Below are positions 43,533 through 54,700 of a stretch of DNA of 64,000 nucleotides, in pieces. The position numbers were made by a program, and so were the translations under genes. Position 1 is the stretch's first letter; every line of letters starts with the position of its first letter. Source of the DNA: Rhizobium leguminosarum bv. viciae USDA 2370 (GTDB taxonomy: Bacteria > Pseudomonadota > Alphaproteobacteria > Rhizobiales > Rhizobiaceae). The notes under the pieces are model-generated. The model saw nothing but the letters and a program-made list of their open reading frames with translations. It was not told where the DNA came from and searched no databases. The DNA is taken from positions 166,881-230,880 of the forward strand of contig NZ_MRDL01000022.1 in assembly GCF_002008365.1 (NCBI RefSeq), given 5' to 3'.

Positions 43533-45746
43533 CTAAGCCGCCTTCCCCACCTTTGCATAGGGGTCGAACCGACCGTAAAAGGTCTCGCCCTTGGCGGCCA
43601 TGTCCTTCAGCAGCGGCGTCGGCTTGAAGTGACTTCCGTAAGTACTTGCTAACTTCTCAGCCAGTTCCACGAAAGCCTTCGCGCCCATCCCGTCGATATA
43701 GCTCAGCGCTCCGCCGGTGTAGGGCGCGAAGCCAAAGCCCAGGATCGACCCGACATCCGCTTCGCGCGGATCGGTGACGATGCCTTCCTCCACGGTGCGG
43801 GCGGCTTCCAGCGCGATGGTCACGAGGAAGCGTTGCTTCAGGACGTTGACGTCAACCTCGTCCGCCTGCTTCTGCGGGTAGAAGGTCTTGAGGTCGGGCC
43901 AGAGGGACTTCTTCGCCGGTTTCGGTGGATAGTCGTAGAAGCCCTTGGAATTCTTGCGGCCGAAGCGACCTTCCTTTTCCACCATGCGGGAGATGAGCTC
44001 CATATGCCTGGGGTCGATGGCTTTTTCGCCGAGATCGGAGACCGTCGCTTTGAGGATTTTCAGCGAGAGGTCGATGGCGACCTCGTCGTTGAGCGCCAGG
44101 GGGCCAACCGGCATGCCGGCCATCTTGGCGGCATTCTCGATCATGACAGGCGGCACGCCCTCGATCAACATGTCGTAGCTTTCCGACATGTAGCGCAGCA
44201 CGCAGCGATTGACGAAGAAGCCGCGGGTGTCGTTGACGACGATCGGCGTCTTCTTGATGGCTGCGACATAATCAAGAGCGACGGCCAGCGCCCTGTCGCC
44301 GGTGTCGCTTCCCAAGATGACCTCAGTCAGCATCATCTTCTCGACAGGCGAGAAGAAGTGGATGCCGATGAAATCGGCCGGGCGTTTCGAATTCTTGGCG
44401 AGACCCGATATCGGCAGAGTCGAGGTATTGGAGGCAAAGATCGCGCCATCGGGCAGCACGGCTTCGACCGCCTCGATGACCGATTTCTTCACCTCCCGGT
44501 CCTCGAACACCGCCTCGATGACGAGATCGGCGTTGGCGAGGTCGGCATAGTCGGCCGACGGCGTGATGCGGGAGAGCAGTGCGGCTGCTTCATCCTGCGT
44601 AAGACGCCCCTTACCGACTGAATCCTTGACCAGACCTTCCGAGACGGTCTTGCCCTTGGTCGCCGCTTCGATGTCGCGGTCGATCAACGTCACGGAAATG
44701 CCGGCGGCGGCGGTGACATAAGCGATCGAGGCACCCATGAAGCCGGCGCCGACGACGCCGATATGTTTCAGCTCGGTCTTGGGGTGACCGGCCGGGCGGC
44801 GGGCGCCCTTGCCGAGCTCCTGCATGGAGATGAACAGCGAACGGATCATCGAGAAGGCTTCACGGGTCTGCAGCACCTCGGTGAAATAACGCTGCTCGAT
44901 CTTCAGACCGGTGTCGAACGGCACCTGCAGGCCTTCGTAGACGCATTTCAGGATGGCAAGCGCTGCCGGATAATTGCCCGATGTTTCCCTGCGCAGGATC
45001 GCAGGCGCCGCCGGCCAGAGCTGGGCGGAAGCCGGCGTCCAGATGCCGCCGCCCGGTACCTTGAAGCCCTTCTCGTCCCAGGGGGCGACCGGCTTCAGGC
45101 CATCCTTGATCATCTGCTTGGCGGCCGGGATGAGCTGATCCGGTTCGACCACCTGATGCACCAGGTTCATCGCCTTGGCGCGGGAGCCGGTCAGCGACTG
45201 GCCCGTCGTCATCATCTGCAGCGCATCCTGGGCGTTCGCCAACCGCGGCACACGCTGCGTGCCGCCAGCGCCGGGGAAGATGCCGACCTTCACCTCAGGC
45301 AGCGCGATCTTGACGCTCTTGGCATTGGAGGCGACGCGGCCGTGGCAGGCGAGCGACAGTTCGAAGGCGCCGCCCATGCAGGTGCCGTTGATGGCGGACA
45401 CCCAGGGCTTGCCCGATGTTTCGAGTTTGCGGAACAGGCCGCTCATGCGGCCGACCAGACCGAAGAGGTTCTGCACCGCCGTCTCTGGACTCTTTGCCTT
45501 CTCCTCCTGGTAGGAACTGAACATCGACTTGATCATCGACAGATCGGCGCCGCCGGAGAAGGAGGACTTGCCGGAGGTGAAGACGACACCCTTGACGGCG
45601 GCATCGGCGGTCGTGGCGTCGATGATGGCGTCCAGTTCTGCCATCACCTCCGCGGTGAAGACGTTCATCGATTTACCGGGCATGTCCCAGGTGACGAGAG
45701 CGATGCCGTCGGCGTCGGTTTCGAGCGTGAAATTGGTGTAGGTCAT
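43533..45746 (-). CDS. FadB/FadJ-like multifunctional fatty-acid oxidation enzyme
   Basis: 737 residues. N-terminal enoyl-CoA hydratase domain (INGTCMGGAFELSLACHGRVA, PEVKVGIFPGAGGTQR, both catalytic Glu visible) then 3-hydroxyacyl-CoA dehydrogenase from about residue 335 (IGVVGAGFMGASIAYVTAAAGISVTLIDRD; His in GIHFFSPVEKM) and its C-terminal domain. Catalyses hydration and NAD-dependent oxidation in beta-oxidation. Last gene of the acyl-CoA dehydrogenase, thiolase, cupin, FadB run. Confidence 0.95.
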   Translation of the reverse strand: MTYTNFTLETDADGIALVTWDMPGKSMNVFTAEVMAELDAIIDATTADAAVKGVVFTSGKSSFSGGADLSMIKSMFSSYQEEKAKSPETAVQNLFGLVGRMSGLFRKLETSGKPWVSAINGTCMGGAFELSLACHGRVASNAKSVKIALPEVKVGIFPGAGGTQRVPRLANAQDALQMMTTGQSLTGSRAKAMNLVHQVVEPDQLIPAAKQMIKDGLKPVAPWDEKGFKVPGGGIWTPASAQLWPAAPAILRRETSGNYPAALAILKCVYEGLQVPFDTGLKIEQRYFTEVLQTREAFSMIRSLFISMQELGKGARRPAGHPKTELKHIGVVGAGFMGASIAYVTAAAGISVTLIDRDIEAATKGKTVSEGLVKDSVGKGRLTQDEAAALLSRITPSADYADLANADLVIEAVFEDREVKKSVIEAVEAVLPDGAIFASNTSTLPISGLAKNSKRPADFIGIHFFSPVEKMMLTEVILGSDTGDRALAVALDYVAAIKKTPIVVNDTRGFFVNRCVLRYMSESYDMLIEGVPPVMIENAAKMAGMPVGPLALNDEVAIDLSLKILKATVSDLGEKAIDPRHMELISRMVEKEGRFGRKNSKGFYDYPPKPAKKSLWPDLKTFYPQKQADEVDVNVLKQRFLVTIALEAARTVEEGIVTDPREADVGSILGFGFAPYTGGALSYIDGMGAKAFVELAEKLASTYGSHFKPTPLLKDMAAKGETFYGRFDPYAKVGKAA

Positions 45747-45762
45747 TGGGTTTCCTCCCCGA

Positions 45763-46146
45763 TCAGGCCGGCAAATGGCTGCGCTGCGCGTCTAAGGTCT
45801 TCGTCTTTTCGGTGACGACATCGCCGGTATGCTTGGTCTGCGACGGCTCGAAAAGCACGATCCAGCATTCCTCCTCGGCAACCGGATTATGCTCGACACC
45901 TCTCGGCACGACATGGAAATCACCGGCGCTCAGATGCACATGCGGGCGGTCGCGATATTCGATGGTAAGCGACCCCTTCCAGATCAGAAAAAGCTCGTCT
46001 TCGTCGCGGTGCGAATGCCAGGTCAGCTGGCCCTGGACCTTGGCGAGCTTGACGCTCTGGCCGTTGAGATCGGCGATGACGCGGGGCGACCAGTGCTCGG
46101 TGACCTCGGCATATTCGGTTTCGATCGTGCCGGTGTTGAAGCCCAT
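45763..46146 (-). CDS. Cupin-domain protein in the beta-oxidation operon
   Basis: 127 residues; one cupin with [26 protein letters not shown] (HxH plus Glu) and [17 protein letters not shown] (second His). It starts 2 nt after the thiolase stop and ends 16 nt before the FadB start. Metal-binding residues are complete; role unknown. Confidence 0.85.
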   Translation of the reverse strand: MGFNTGTIETEYAEVTEHWSPRVIADLNGQSVKLAKVQGQLTWHSHRDEDELFLIWKGSLTIEYRDRPHVHLSAGDFHVVPRGVEHNPVAEEECWIVLFEPSQTKHTGDVVTEKTKTLDAQRSHLPA

Positions 46147-46148
46147 CG

Positions 46149-47357
46149 TCAGACCCTTTCGATAACCGTTGCCGTGCCCATGCCGGCGCCGATGCAGAGC
46201 GTCACCAGCGCGGTGTTGAGGTCGCGGCGCTCAAGTTCGTCCAGCACCGTGCCGAGGATCATCGCGCCGGTGGCGCCGAGCGGATGGCCCATGGCGATGG
46301 CGCCGCCATTGACGTTGATCCTGTTGTGATCGATGTCGAAGGCCTGCATGTAGCGCAGCACCACGGCAGCGAAAGCCTCGTTGAGTTCGAAGAGGTCGAT
46401 GTCGGCAAGGTTCATGCCTGATCGTTTCAACAGTTTCTCGGTGACGTCGACAGGCCCGGTCAGCATCAGGGCCGGATCCGAGCCGATATTGGCGAAAGCC
46501 TTGATGCGGGCGCGCGGCTTTATGCCCATGCTCTCACCGCCGGCTTTGGAGCCGAGCAGGACGACGCTGGCGCCATCGACGATGCCGGAGGAATTGCCGG
46601 CATGGTGGACATAGTTGATGCGTTCGATCTCCGGATGGGCCTGGATGCCGACGGCCTCGAAGCCGCCCATCTCGCCGGGCATCTGGAAGGACGGATTGAG
46701 GGAGGCGAGCGCCTGCATATCCGTGCCGGGGCGCATGTGTTCGTCCTTTGCCAGGATCGTCAGGCCGTTCTGATCCTTGACCGAGATGACCGACTTGTCG
46801 AACCAGCCCTTTTCCCAGGCATGGGCGGCACGCTTCTGGCTTTCGACCGCGTAAGCGTCAACATCGGTTCTGCTGAAGCCGTATTTGGTGGCGATCAGAT
46901 CGGCCGAGACGCCCTGCGGCATGAAATAGGCCGGGAAATTCACGGAAGGATCCATGAACCAGGCGCCGCCGGACATGCCGAGGCCGACGCGGGACATGCT
47001 TTCGACGCCGCCCGCGATGACGATGTCGTCGGCCCCTTGGGCGATCTTGCCCGCACCGAAATTAACGGCATCGAGGCCGGAGGCGCAGAAGCGGGAGATC
47101 TGCATGCCGGGCGCCTTCGTGGAGTAACCGGCTTCGAAGGCGGCGGCCTTGGGGATGACGGCACCGGCATCCATCACCGGATCGACGCAGCCCATGATGA
47201 TGTCGTCGACCGTTTCCGTATTCAGCCCGTTGCGATCGCGGATTGCCTCCAGCGTCTTTGCCGCGAGGCGGACGGAGGGCACCTCATGAAGGGCGCCGTC
47301 CTTCTTGCCGCGGCCGCGCGGCGTACGCACGTGGTCGTAAATGAAAACCTCGGTCAT
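46149..47357 (-). CDS. Acetyl-CoA acyltransferase (thiolase)
   Basis: 402 residues with the nucleophile [13 protein letters not shown], the [15 protein letters not shown] loop and the second Cys in [12 protein letters not shown]. Cleaves 3-ketoacyl-CoA with CoA. Operon partner of the FadB-like gene. Confidence 0.95.
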   Translation of the reverse strand: MTEVFIYDHVRTPRGRGKKDGALHEVPSVRLAAKTLEAIRDRNGLNTETVDDIIMGCVDPVMDAGAVIPKAAAFEAGYSTKAPGMQISRFCASGLDAVNFGAGKIAQGADDIVIAGGVESMSRVGLGMSGGAWFMDPSVNFPAYFMPQGVSADLIATKYGFSRTDVDAYAVESQKRAAHAWEKGWFDKSVISVKDQNGLTILAKDEHMRPGTDMQALASLNPSFQMPGEMGGFEAVGIQAHPEIERINYVHHAGNSSGIVDGASVVLLGSKAGGESMGIKPRARIKAFANIGSDPALMLTGPVDVTEKLLKRSGMNLADIDLFELNEAFAAVVLRYMQAFDIDHNRINVNGGAIAMGHPLGATGAMILGTVLDELERRDLNTALVTLCIGAGMGTATVIERV

Positions 47358-47421
47358 TGTCTCATCTCCCTGACGGCGCGGCGGCGCCGGTGAATTTCGT
47401 TCTTCCCTGAGGGGTCTCCGG

Positions 47422-47506
47422 CAAAGCCGGAGCTAGAAGAAAGACGCGCCTGCGGCGCGCGCCCTCATCCGGCCCTTTGGGCCACCTTCTCCCCGCTGGG
47501 GAGAAG
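47422..47506. repeat. RIME-like intergenic palindromic element
   Basis: Three hairpins in a row: TCCGGC/GCCGGA near 47423-47437, GGCCC/GGGCC (47471-47483) and CTTCTCCCC/GGGGAGAAG (47486-47506). The CCTTCTCCCC...GGGGAGAAGG type is common between rhizobial genes. It lies between acyl-CoA dehydrogenase and thiolase genes and could lower expression downstream. Confidence 0.75.
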
Positions 47507-47516
47507 AGGGACACAA

Positions 47517-49313
47517 TCAAAACGCTTCGGCGGCCAGTTCCATCATCGTGTCGGCGCCGGCCTCGATGCGTGCCTTGCGAAGCGCGGTTTCCGGCATCAG
47601 ACGTTCCATGAAGAAGCGGGCGGTGATCAGCTTGTTCTTCAGGTAATCCTCGCGGGCGGCATCGCCTGATGCAAGGCCATCTTCGGCGGCTTTCGCCATC
47701 TTCGCCCACATATAGCCGAGAATGACGAGGCCGAAGAGGTGCATGTAGTCGGTCGAGCCGGCGCCGGCATTGTCGGGCTTGGCCATGGCGTTCTGCATGA
47801 ACCACATGGTCGCGCCCTGGACGTCGTTCAAGCCCTTCTTCAGATGCTTGGTGAAGAAGGAGAGCTTTTCATTGTTGCGGTTCTCCTCGCAGAAATCGCC
47901 GATCTCCTTGAACAGGGCCATGGCGGCGCGGCCGCCGTTCAGGGCCAGCTTGCGGCCGACGAGATCGAGCGCCTGAATGCCGTTGGCGCCTTCATAGATC
48001 ATGGCGATGCGGGCATCGCGCACATACTGGCTCATGCCGTGTTCTTCGATATAGCCGTGGCCGCCGAAGACCTGTTGGGCCATGACGGCATGATCGAAGC
48101 CCTTGTCGGTCATCACGCCCTTGAGGATCGGGGTGACGAGGCCGAGAATATCGTCGGCCGTCTGGCGCTCCTTCTCGTCGGTGGCGCGGTGGGCGATATC
48201 AGATTTGAGCGCGGTCCAGAGCAGGAAGGCGCGGCCGGCCTCGTTGAAGGCGCGGATGGTCATCAGCGTGCGGCGAATATCCGGATGGACGATGATCGGA
48301 TCGGCCTTCTTGTCCGGCGCCTTGGGGCCGGACAGCGAGCGGCCCTGGATGCGATCACGGGCGTAGCTGGCGGCGTTCTGATAGGCGATCTCGGAAATGG
48401 CGATGCCCTGCAGGCCAACCATCAGGCGAGCCTCATTCATCATCACAAACATGGCGTTGAGGCCACGGTTTTCGGCGCCAATCAGGAAACCCTTTGCCTC
48501 GTCGTAATTCATGACGCAGGTGGCGTTGGCGTGGATGCCCATCTTGTGCTCGATCGCGCCGCAAGAGACAGCGTTGCGGGCGCCCGGCGCGCCGTCGTCG
48601 CCGACGAGGAATTTCGGAACGATGAAGAGCGAGATGCCCTTGGTGCCCTCAGGCGCACCCTCGATGCGGGCGAGCACCAGATGGATGACATTGTCGGTCA
48701 GGTCATGCTCGCCGGCGGAGATGAAGATCTTCTGGCCTGATATTTTGTAGCTGCCGTCAGCCTGCGGCACTGCCTTGGTGCGCAGCATGCCGAGATCGGT
48801 GCCGCAATGCGGCTCGGTGAGGTTCATGGTGCCGGACCACGTGCCATCCACCATCCTCGGCAGATAGGTGGCCTTCTGCTCGTCGGAGCCGTGGACGAGC
48901 AGCGCGGCGATCGCGCCCTGGGTCAGGCCGGGATACATCATCAGCGACATGTTGGCGGCCGAGGTATATTCGCCGACGGCGGTATGCAGCGTGTAGGGAA
49001 GCCCCTGCCCGCCGAATTCCTCCGGCACCGCAAGACCGATCCAGCCGCCGTCGCGATAGGCCTTGTAAGCCTCCTTGAAGCCCTTCGGCGTCGAGACGCT
49101 GGCATCATCGTGGCGCGTGCAGCCTTCCTGATCGCCGGAATAGTTCAGCGGAAAGAGAACTTCCTCGGCAACCCGTCCGGCCTCGCCGAGGATCGCTTCG
49201 ATCATATCGGGGGTCGCGTCGGCAAAACCGGGCAGATTGTTGTAGCGTTCGAGGCCCAGCACGTCGTTCAGGACGAAGAGCGTATCGTTCACCGGGGCCT
49301 TGTAGACTGGCAT
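47517..49313 (-). CDS. Acyl-CoA dehydrogenase
   Basis: 598 residues, the long form (not the ~380-residue form) with the C-terminal extension domain. Family blocks [42 protein letters not shown] and [19 protein letters not shown], and near 440 the [30 protein letters not shown] block. Oxidises acyl-CoA using FAD. First gene of the beta-oxidation run; start 49313 ([12 protein letters not shown]). Confidence 0.94.
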   Translation of the reverse strand: MPVYKAPVNDTLFVLNDVLGLERYNNLPGFADATPDMIEAILGEAGRVAEEVLFPLNYSGDQEGCTRHDDASVSTPKGFKEAYKAYRDGGWIGLAVPEEFGGQGLPYTLHTAVGEYTSAANMSLMMYPGLTQGAIAALLVHGSDEQKATYLPRMVDGTWSGTMNLTEPHCGTDLGMLRTKAVPQADGSYKISGQKIFISAGEHDLTDNVIHLVLARIEGAPEGTKGISLFIVPKFLVGDDGAPGARNAVSCGAIEHKMGIHANATCVMNYDEAKGFLIGAENRGLNAMFVMMNEARLMVGLQGIAISEIAYQNAASYARDRIQGRSLSGPKAPDKKADPIIVHPDIRRTLMTIRAFNEAGRAFLLWTALKSDIAHRATDEKERQTADDILGLVTPILKGVMTDKGFDHAVMAQQVFGGHGYIEEHGMSQYVRDARIAMIYEGANGIQALDLVGRKLALNGGRAAMALFKEIGDFCEENRNNEKLSFFTKHLKKGLNDVQGATMWFMQNAMAKPDNAGAGSTDYMHLFGLVILGYMWAKMAKAAEDGLASGDAAREDYLKNKLITARFFMERLMPETALRKARIEAGADTMMELAAEAF

Positions 49314-49377
49314 CTCTCGAATTCCTCCCATTCGGCTGACCGGCTCGCGCCGGCCTTGGGCACTGTCTTACAAAATA

Positions 49378-49399
49378 TTGACGTTTGCGTAAACGTCAA
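49378..49399 (-). promoter_or_regulatory. Palindromic operator and probable promoter of the beta-oxidation operon
   Basis: 22-bp palindrome with 10 of 11 pairs matching: TTGACGTTT arm and AAACGTCAA arm around GCGT. Its minus-strand arm also looks like a -35 (TTGACG). It lies 65 bp before the acyl-CoA dehydrogenase start. The layout resembles sites proposed for regulators of fatty-acid and branched-chain catabolism in proteobacteria. Confidence 0.7.
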
Positions 49400-49648
49400 A
49401 TTCTGCAGTTGTGAAGTCTTTTCTTGAAAAAATTCGAGAGCACGAATCCGCGGGCATGCGGCGCTGGGAGGAGACGCCATCTCATCTTCCTTGTCCACCG
49501 CGGAAAGGAGTCAAAGCGGTAGCGTTTGTAACCGCGCGAACGGAGGGCCGGCGAGAACAAACCGTTGCAGCGCAGTAGGTCAGTAGTGCTGTCTTAACCA
49601 TCGCGATAAGTTGGTTGCGATGGTTCAGTGGCCGGCTGCTATACCGGA

Positions 49649-50038
49649 ATGTATGAAATAGCTCGTTCGGGAAATCATTTGAAACAGATAATTGGTGCCA
49701 CAATAGGATTGCTGATCACTTGTTCAGCGGCATTTGCGGAGGAACCGGCGCTCCATCCCAAATTGTCGAAAGAGCAGTTTCTGACCTTTGCAGCCGGGGC
49801 GGCCGTTGCGGTTATGTATTGTGGGAAGCTCGAACTAAATGCCGATTTCGTCGCCGGGTATCAGTACGGAACCGGTATCTATCCGCCACTCGATCCCTAT
49901 TTCCGATCAGAAATGTCCCGGCTTGAGAAAGAAGCCCAAAACGACCCGAAGAGCTACTGTTCGGCGACACGACGGATGTTTTACAAGGGCAACAAACCAA
50001 AGCCGTTGGCAGCTCCTCTTTTGATCGACAAGCCGTGA
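49649..50038 (+). CDS. Small exported protein, function unknown
   Basis: 129 residues with a signal peptide (LKQIIGATIGLLITCSAAFA, cut before EEPALHPK). Two Cys in the mature part (VMYCGKLE, KSYCSATR) may pair. No family recognised. Start 49649 lacks a clear ribosome site; GTG 49628 is possible. Confidence 0.6.
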   Translation: MYEIARSGNHLKQIIGATIGLLITCSAAFAEEPALHPKLSKEQFLTFAAGAAVAVMYCGKLELNADFVAGYQYGTGIYPPLDPYFRSEMSRLEKEAQNDPKSYCSATRRMFYKGNKPKPLAAPLLIDKP

Positions 50039-50224
50039 TAGCGCCTCTGCGCGAGGGACTGTGACGCCTTCAACGACTCGGCAGGAGAGACAGGTCTTTC
50101 CTTGATCCCTCGCACGCGCATCAGTTCCTATTCAATCGATTCGGCGACTGAAATTTCAATCGGGCTGTAGCGCCAGCCGCTCAGGCTTCCTACGTCTTTC
50201 GGACGATCCATCGAGGAAGATATC

Positions 50225-50926
50225 ATGATCGACTTTCCCTATGAGAGCGCACTCATCGTCGGCGCCGGCTCCGGCATCAGCGCATCGCTTGCCCGGCAAT
50301 TGTCGGCGCAGGGCGTCAAGGTCGGGCTCGCCGCCCGCAATATCGAGAAACTGCAAGGGCTCATCGAGGAGACCGACGCCAGCGCCTTTACAACAGACGT
50401 CTCGCAGCCGGAGAGCGTCGCGGCGCTGTTCGACGAGGCTGCTGGCGCGATCGGCGGGCCCGACGTGGTGATCTTCAATGCCAGCGCCCGCCTGCGCGGC
50501 CCGCTCGCCGAACTCGATCCCGCCGAGGTGGAAAAGGCGATCGCGACCACCGCCTTCGGCGGTTTCCTGGTGGTGCAGCAGGCAGCGCGGCGAATGATCC
50601 CGCGCGGCCGCGGCGCCATCCTGATCACCGGCGCGTCGGCAAGCGTGAAGGGCTTTGCGCAATCGGCCCCCTTCGCCATGGGCAAGTTCGCGCTGCGCGG
50701 CCTTGCCCAGAGTGCCGCCCGCGAACTCGGGCCGATGGGTATCCATGTTGCCCATTTCGTCATCGACGGCGCCGTGCGCTCGCAGATCCGGCCGGACCGG
50801 GTGGAGAAGCCGGATGGCACGCTGCTGCCGGAGGCGATCGCCCAGACCTATATCGACGTGCTCCGCCAGCACCGCAGTGCGTGGTCGCTGGAGGTGGAAG
50901 TCCGGCCCTGGACGGAGAGCTTCTGA
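50225..50926 (+). CDS. Short-chain dehydrogenase/reductase-like protein with altered catalytic Tyr
   Basis: 233 residues: NAD(P) motif IVGAGSGISASLARQLSAQG (GxGxGI variant), DVVIFNASA in place of NNAG, Ser in ILITGASASVKG. At the YxxxK place it reads FAMGK (PFAMGKFALRG), so the catalytic Tyr is Phe. The Lys is kept. The protein could still bind cofactor but standard chemistry is doubtful. Confidence 0.85.
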   Translation: MIDFPYESALIVGAGSGISASLARQLSAQGVKVGLAARNIEKLQGLIEETDASAFTTDVSQPESVAALFDEAAGAIGGPDVVIFNASARLRGPLAELDPAEVEKAIATTAFGGFLVVQQAARRMIPRGRGAILITGASASVKGFAQSAPFAMGKFALRGLAQSAARELGPMGIHVAHFVIDGAVRSQIRPDRVEKPDGTLLPEAIAQTYIDVLRQHRSAWSLEVEVRPWTESF

Positions 50927-51012
50927 GCCCCTGCTAACGGCGAACAAGGCAACTTTCGCGGCGGTTTCAAACAGGCTAGACTTTGCCGTCAACGCTGGCT
51001 GGGAGGATACCA

Positions 51013-51378
51013 ATGCCGCGCCTCGACCATGTCACCATCGAGACCCGCGATGCGCCTGGGATGATCGGCTTCCTGGAAGCCGTGCTCGGCGTCAGGGAAG
51101 GCTATCGGCCGCCCTTTCCCTCGCCCGGCCATTGGCTCTATCTGGACGACCGCCCGGTCATCCATCTCAGCCTGACATCGCGCGCCACCGATTTTCCACC
51201 CGGCATCTTCAACCATGTCGCCTTCAGCCTTTACGAATTCGGGCCGGCGCTGGAGCGCATCAAGGCGGGCGGCTATCGCTATGAATATTACGATATTCCC
51301 GACACCGATCTCGGCCAGGTCTTTGTTTACGGGCCCGAAGGCGTGAAGATCGAGCTGCAATATCCCCGGCCCGCCTGA
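51013..51378 (+). CDS. VOC-family protein (glyoxalase-like)
   Basis: 121 residues: MPRLDHVTIETRDAPGMIGFLEAVLGVREGYRP ... HWLYLDDRPVIHLSLTS ... GIFNHVAFSLYEFGPALERI ... EGVKIELQYP. Fold-typical His and Glu ligands are present. GGGAGG lies upstream of ATG 51013. Substrate unknown. Confidence 0.83.
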   Translation: MPRLDHVTIETRDAPGMIGFLEAVLGVREGYRPPFPSPGHWLYLDDRPVIHLSLTSRATDFPPGIFNHVAFSLYEFGPALERIKAGGYRYEYYDIPDTDLGQVFVYGPEGVKIELQYPRPA

Positions 51379-51470
51379 GCGCGCCGTCGCCATTCGATGT
51401 GACGCGTTCGGGGGCAATTGCCGCCAAAAACGGCGTTTGGAACACAAACGTTAAAAAATTCCCATCGACA

Positions 51471-51486
51471 TTAACGGCTTGTTTAC
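51471..51486. promoter_or_regulatory. Possible CtrA-type site before the PodJ-like gene
   Basis: TTAA (51471-51474), seven bases, then TTTACC: close to the CtrA half-site pair TTAA-N7-TTAA. Polarity factors are cell-cycle controlled in alphaproteobacteria. A chance match is possible. Confidence 0.3.
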
Positions 51487-51708
51487 CACGTTTCGTGAAA
51501 GGTGCGGATTGAGCAGTAGCGATCCGCATTCCTTTCCCCAGTCTCGCGTTCCTAAGAGATGCCGCTAAATCGTTCAGCTTGAGGAAAGTCTAATTGACTA
51601 TCGTCTTATGAATGATGCGCTCCGGTCCGCGTAAAGACGCGGGCAGCAGACGGAAAAGCCAAAGATCGAGCTCTGACGAGAGGTCGAGCAGTCGAAGCGA
51701 GCAAGAAG

Positions 51709-54700
51709 ATGAACGGATCGCGATCAAATCCTTCCCGACAGTCCGACAGGACCTCGCTCGATGCGCTGAACCGCACGATCGAAGGGCTGGAGGCGCGCAT
51801 CGAAGGGCTGATGGGCAGCGGGCGCGAGCAGCGGCCGCGCACGGCAACGGCCGAGCGCGACCCATATGCCGGATCCCATGCTCCCCGGCCCGCAAAGGCC
51901 CCGTCAGAGCCGCGGCCGGATCCGCTCGCCGAAATCCGTCAACGCCAGCGCACGCTCGAAGCCAGCCGCGAACGGCCCTACGCACGCGAACAGGCCCCGC
52001 AGCTTCGTGAACCCACGCCCCGCGCCGCCGCCCCGGTGCCGGCGCCCGTCTTTCGCGCCGGCGACGACACGATGACGGAGATCGCCCAGGCGCTCGTCAA
52101 CCTGCGCCAGGACCTGAAGCGCGACATTTCCGAGGGCGTCACCCGCGAGATGAACGCGCTGCGCGCCGAGCTGCGCGAAATCAAGACAAATGCCGGAGAC
52201 GGCCGTTTCGCCGACGACATGCGCGCCGATATGGGCCGCCTTGCCCAGAGCATCACCCAGCTGACCGGCCGCTCCGCCGCGCCGGAGGCCACCGGCCTTC
52301 GCGAGGATTTCGAAGAGCTGCGCTCGCTGATGGACGGGCTGGCGCGCGAGGATTCGCTGCGCCACATGGAAAACCGCTGGGACGGTTTCGAAAACCGGCT
52401 TGCGGCGCTCGATACCGAAGGGCTGCAGGAAGAGCTCGTTTCGCTCGCCTATCGGCTCGACGACATCAAACGCCATATCGGCGGCATGGGCGAAAGCCCG
52501 GCCGTTCGGGCGCTGGAAGACAAGCTGATCTCGATCGCCACGGCGATGGAGCATTTCGGCAATATGATCCAGCCGCACGACCGGGTGATGTCCGAACAGT
52601 TCGCCGCCATGGATATGCGGCTCGACGAGATCAGCCGGGCGATCGCGGCAAGCGGGCGCACGGCCGCCACCAATGATCCGGGCCTGATGCAGCGGTTGGA
52701 AAGCCGGCTTTCGGCGCTGGCCGATCAGATCGACCTGATGAGCCATGACGCAGCCAACCGCGTGAACCCGGCCGACGAGCTGGCGATGCGGCTGGAGGCG
52801 CTGACGGGACGCGTCGAGGAGCTGACCAAGGCGGAAGCGACGTCGCGGCTCGACGAACGGCTGGAACATCTCTCCTATCTGTTGGAGCGCACGCAGGAGA
52901 CGGCGCCGCAGCCCGACCTCACCGGCCCGCTTTCCGATATTTCCCGCAAGATCGACGCGCTTGAGAACGGCGCCGTCAACGATGTGCTGGCGCAGCGGCT
53001 CGACCATCTCGCCCGGCGCATCGACGAGATGGCCCATCAGCAGCAGGCGCCGGCGCCCGCCGCTGTGGCCGACGACGGCGCTTTCCGTCGTCTCGAAGGA
53101 CGGCTGAGCGACATCGCCGCCCGGCTGGAGGAAAGCACATCGGCAGCGCCGACCGATCCGCGCGCACTGAAGAACCTCGAAGACCAGATCGCCAATCTTT
53201 CGGCACTGATGAGCGCGCCGCGCGAGAGCGCCGTAATACCCCCCGAACTCGACCAGCGCATGGGCGCGATCGAAGACTATATGGCGACGAGCGATGAATA
53301 TATCATCGAGGCGGCACGCCAGGCGGCAGAGGCCGTGGTCGAAGCCTATTCGCGCCATGGCGGTCCGCAGGGTGTCATGCCCGCCGCCGACATGTCGGCG
53401 CTGACGGCGCTGGCCGAGGATCTTCGCCACCTCGAGGATATCAGCCGCGACAGCGAGGAACGCACCCACAAGACTTTCACGGCGCTGCACGAGACGCTGG
53501 TGCATATTGCCGATCGCCTCGACGGCATGGAAGATCGCGGCCGGCCGGTCGCCCAGATGCCGGTCGCCGACGTCGATTTCGATGTCGATCCCTATGCGCT
53601 GATGGTGGCCGAAGCGGAGATGGCCCGGACGCCGGCCGCTGCCCCGACAGCGAAGGCTTCTCCTGTTATCCGCACGGCCGAGGTCGCAGCCGAACCTGCC
53701 GCCCCGACGCAAGCCACCGCCATGAGCGGAACGAGCGCGATCGCCATCGAAGCCGCGACCAGGACGACGGAAGCTGCGACAGCGGCCCGGGCACAGGTCC
53801 CGGCGAAGGCCAGCCTGCTCGCCAGCCTCGGCAAGCGGCTGCTGCCCGGCAAGAAAGCCGAGAGCCGGGCGAGCGAACGTCCGATGATCGACCCCGCGCC
53901 GTCGATCGATCCCACCGACGTGGTGCCGACGGATGCGTCGAACGAATTGCTCGAGCCGGGCTCGGGCGCACCTGACGTGAAGAAGATCCTTGAGCGGGTT
54001 CGCGCCAGCCAGAGTGCGGCACGCGGCAAACCTGCCGGCGAAACCGATCGCGCCGATTACATCGCTGCTGCGCGCCGTGCGGCGCAGGCGGCCGCGATGG
54101 AGGTGGATGCCAATCCGAAGCAGCCAGCCGTCAAGGCCGAGAAGAAAGGCGCGACCGCCGACAAGGCCGGCAAGGCTTCTGACAAGACAGGCAAGACCAG
54201 CGCCTTTTCGCGCTACCGGCGGCCGATTCTGCTGGCGGTCGGCGCCGTGCTGCTCGCCATCATGGCCTTTCCGCTTGCCCGAACGCTGACGAGCGGCGAG
54301 CGCGCGCCGCAGCCGCCAGCGGAAGTCTCGGCACTGACCGGTGCTGCGGAAAACCCGGCGGCGGCCTTGCCTGAAGCGACACCTGCCCAGCCGGATGCCG
54401 CCGCTCTCGGAACGACCACTCCGGCAACGGAAGCTGTTCCGCCCGCCGCCGAACAGGCGCAGCCGGAAGCAATCCCACCGGCCGATGGTGACCATCTGAC
54501 CGATATGACGCCGCTTGACGGCGAAGGGGCTGCGACCCTTGCCCCTCCCGGTCCGTCCGGCGCAGCGCAGGAAACATCGGGCTTCGTTCCCGCACCCGCA
54601 CCGCAGGCCGCCATCACCATTCCCGACACCGTCCAGCCGAAATCGCTTGCCGATGCGGCGAGTGGCGGCGATGCGCTGGCGCTGTTCGAAATCGGCGCGC

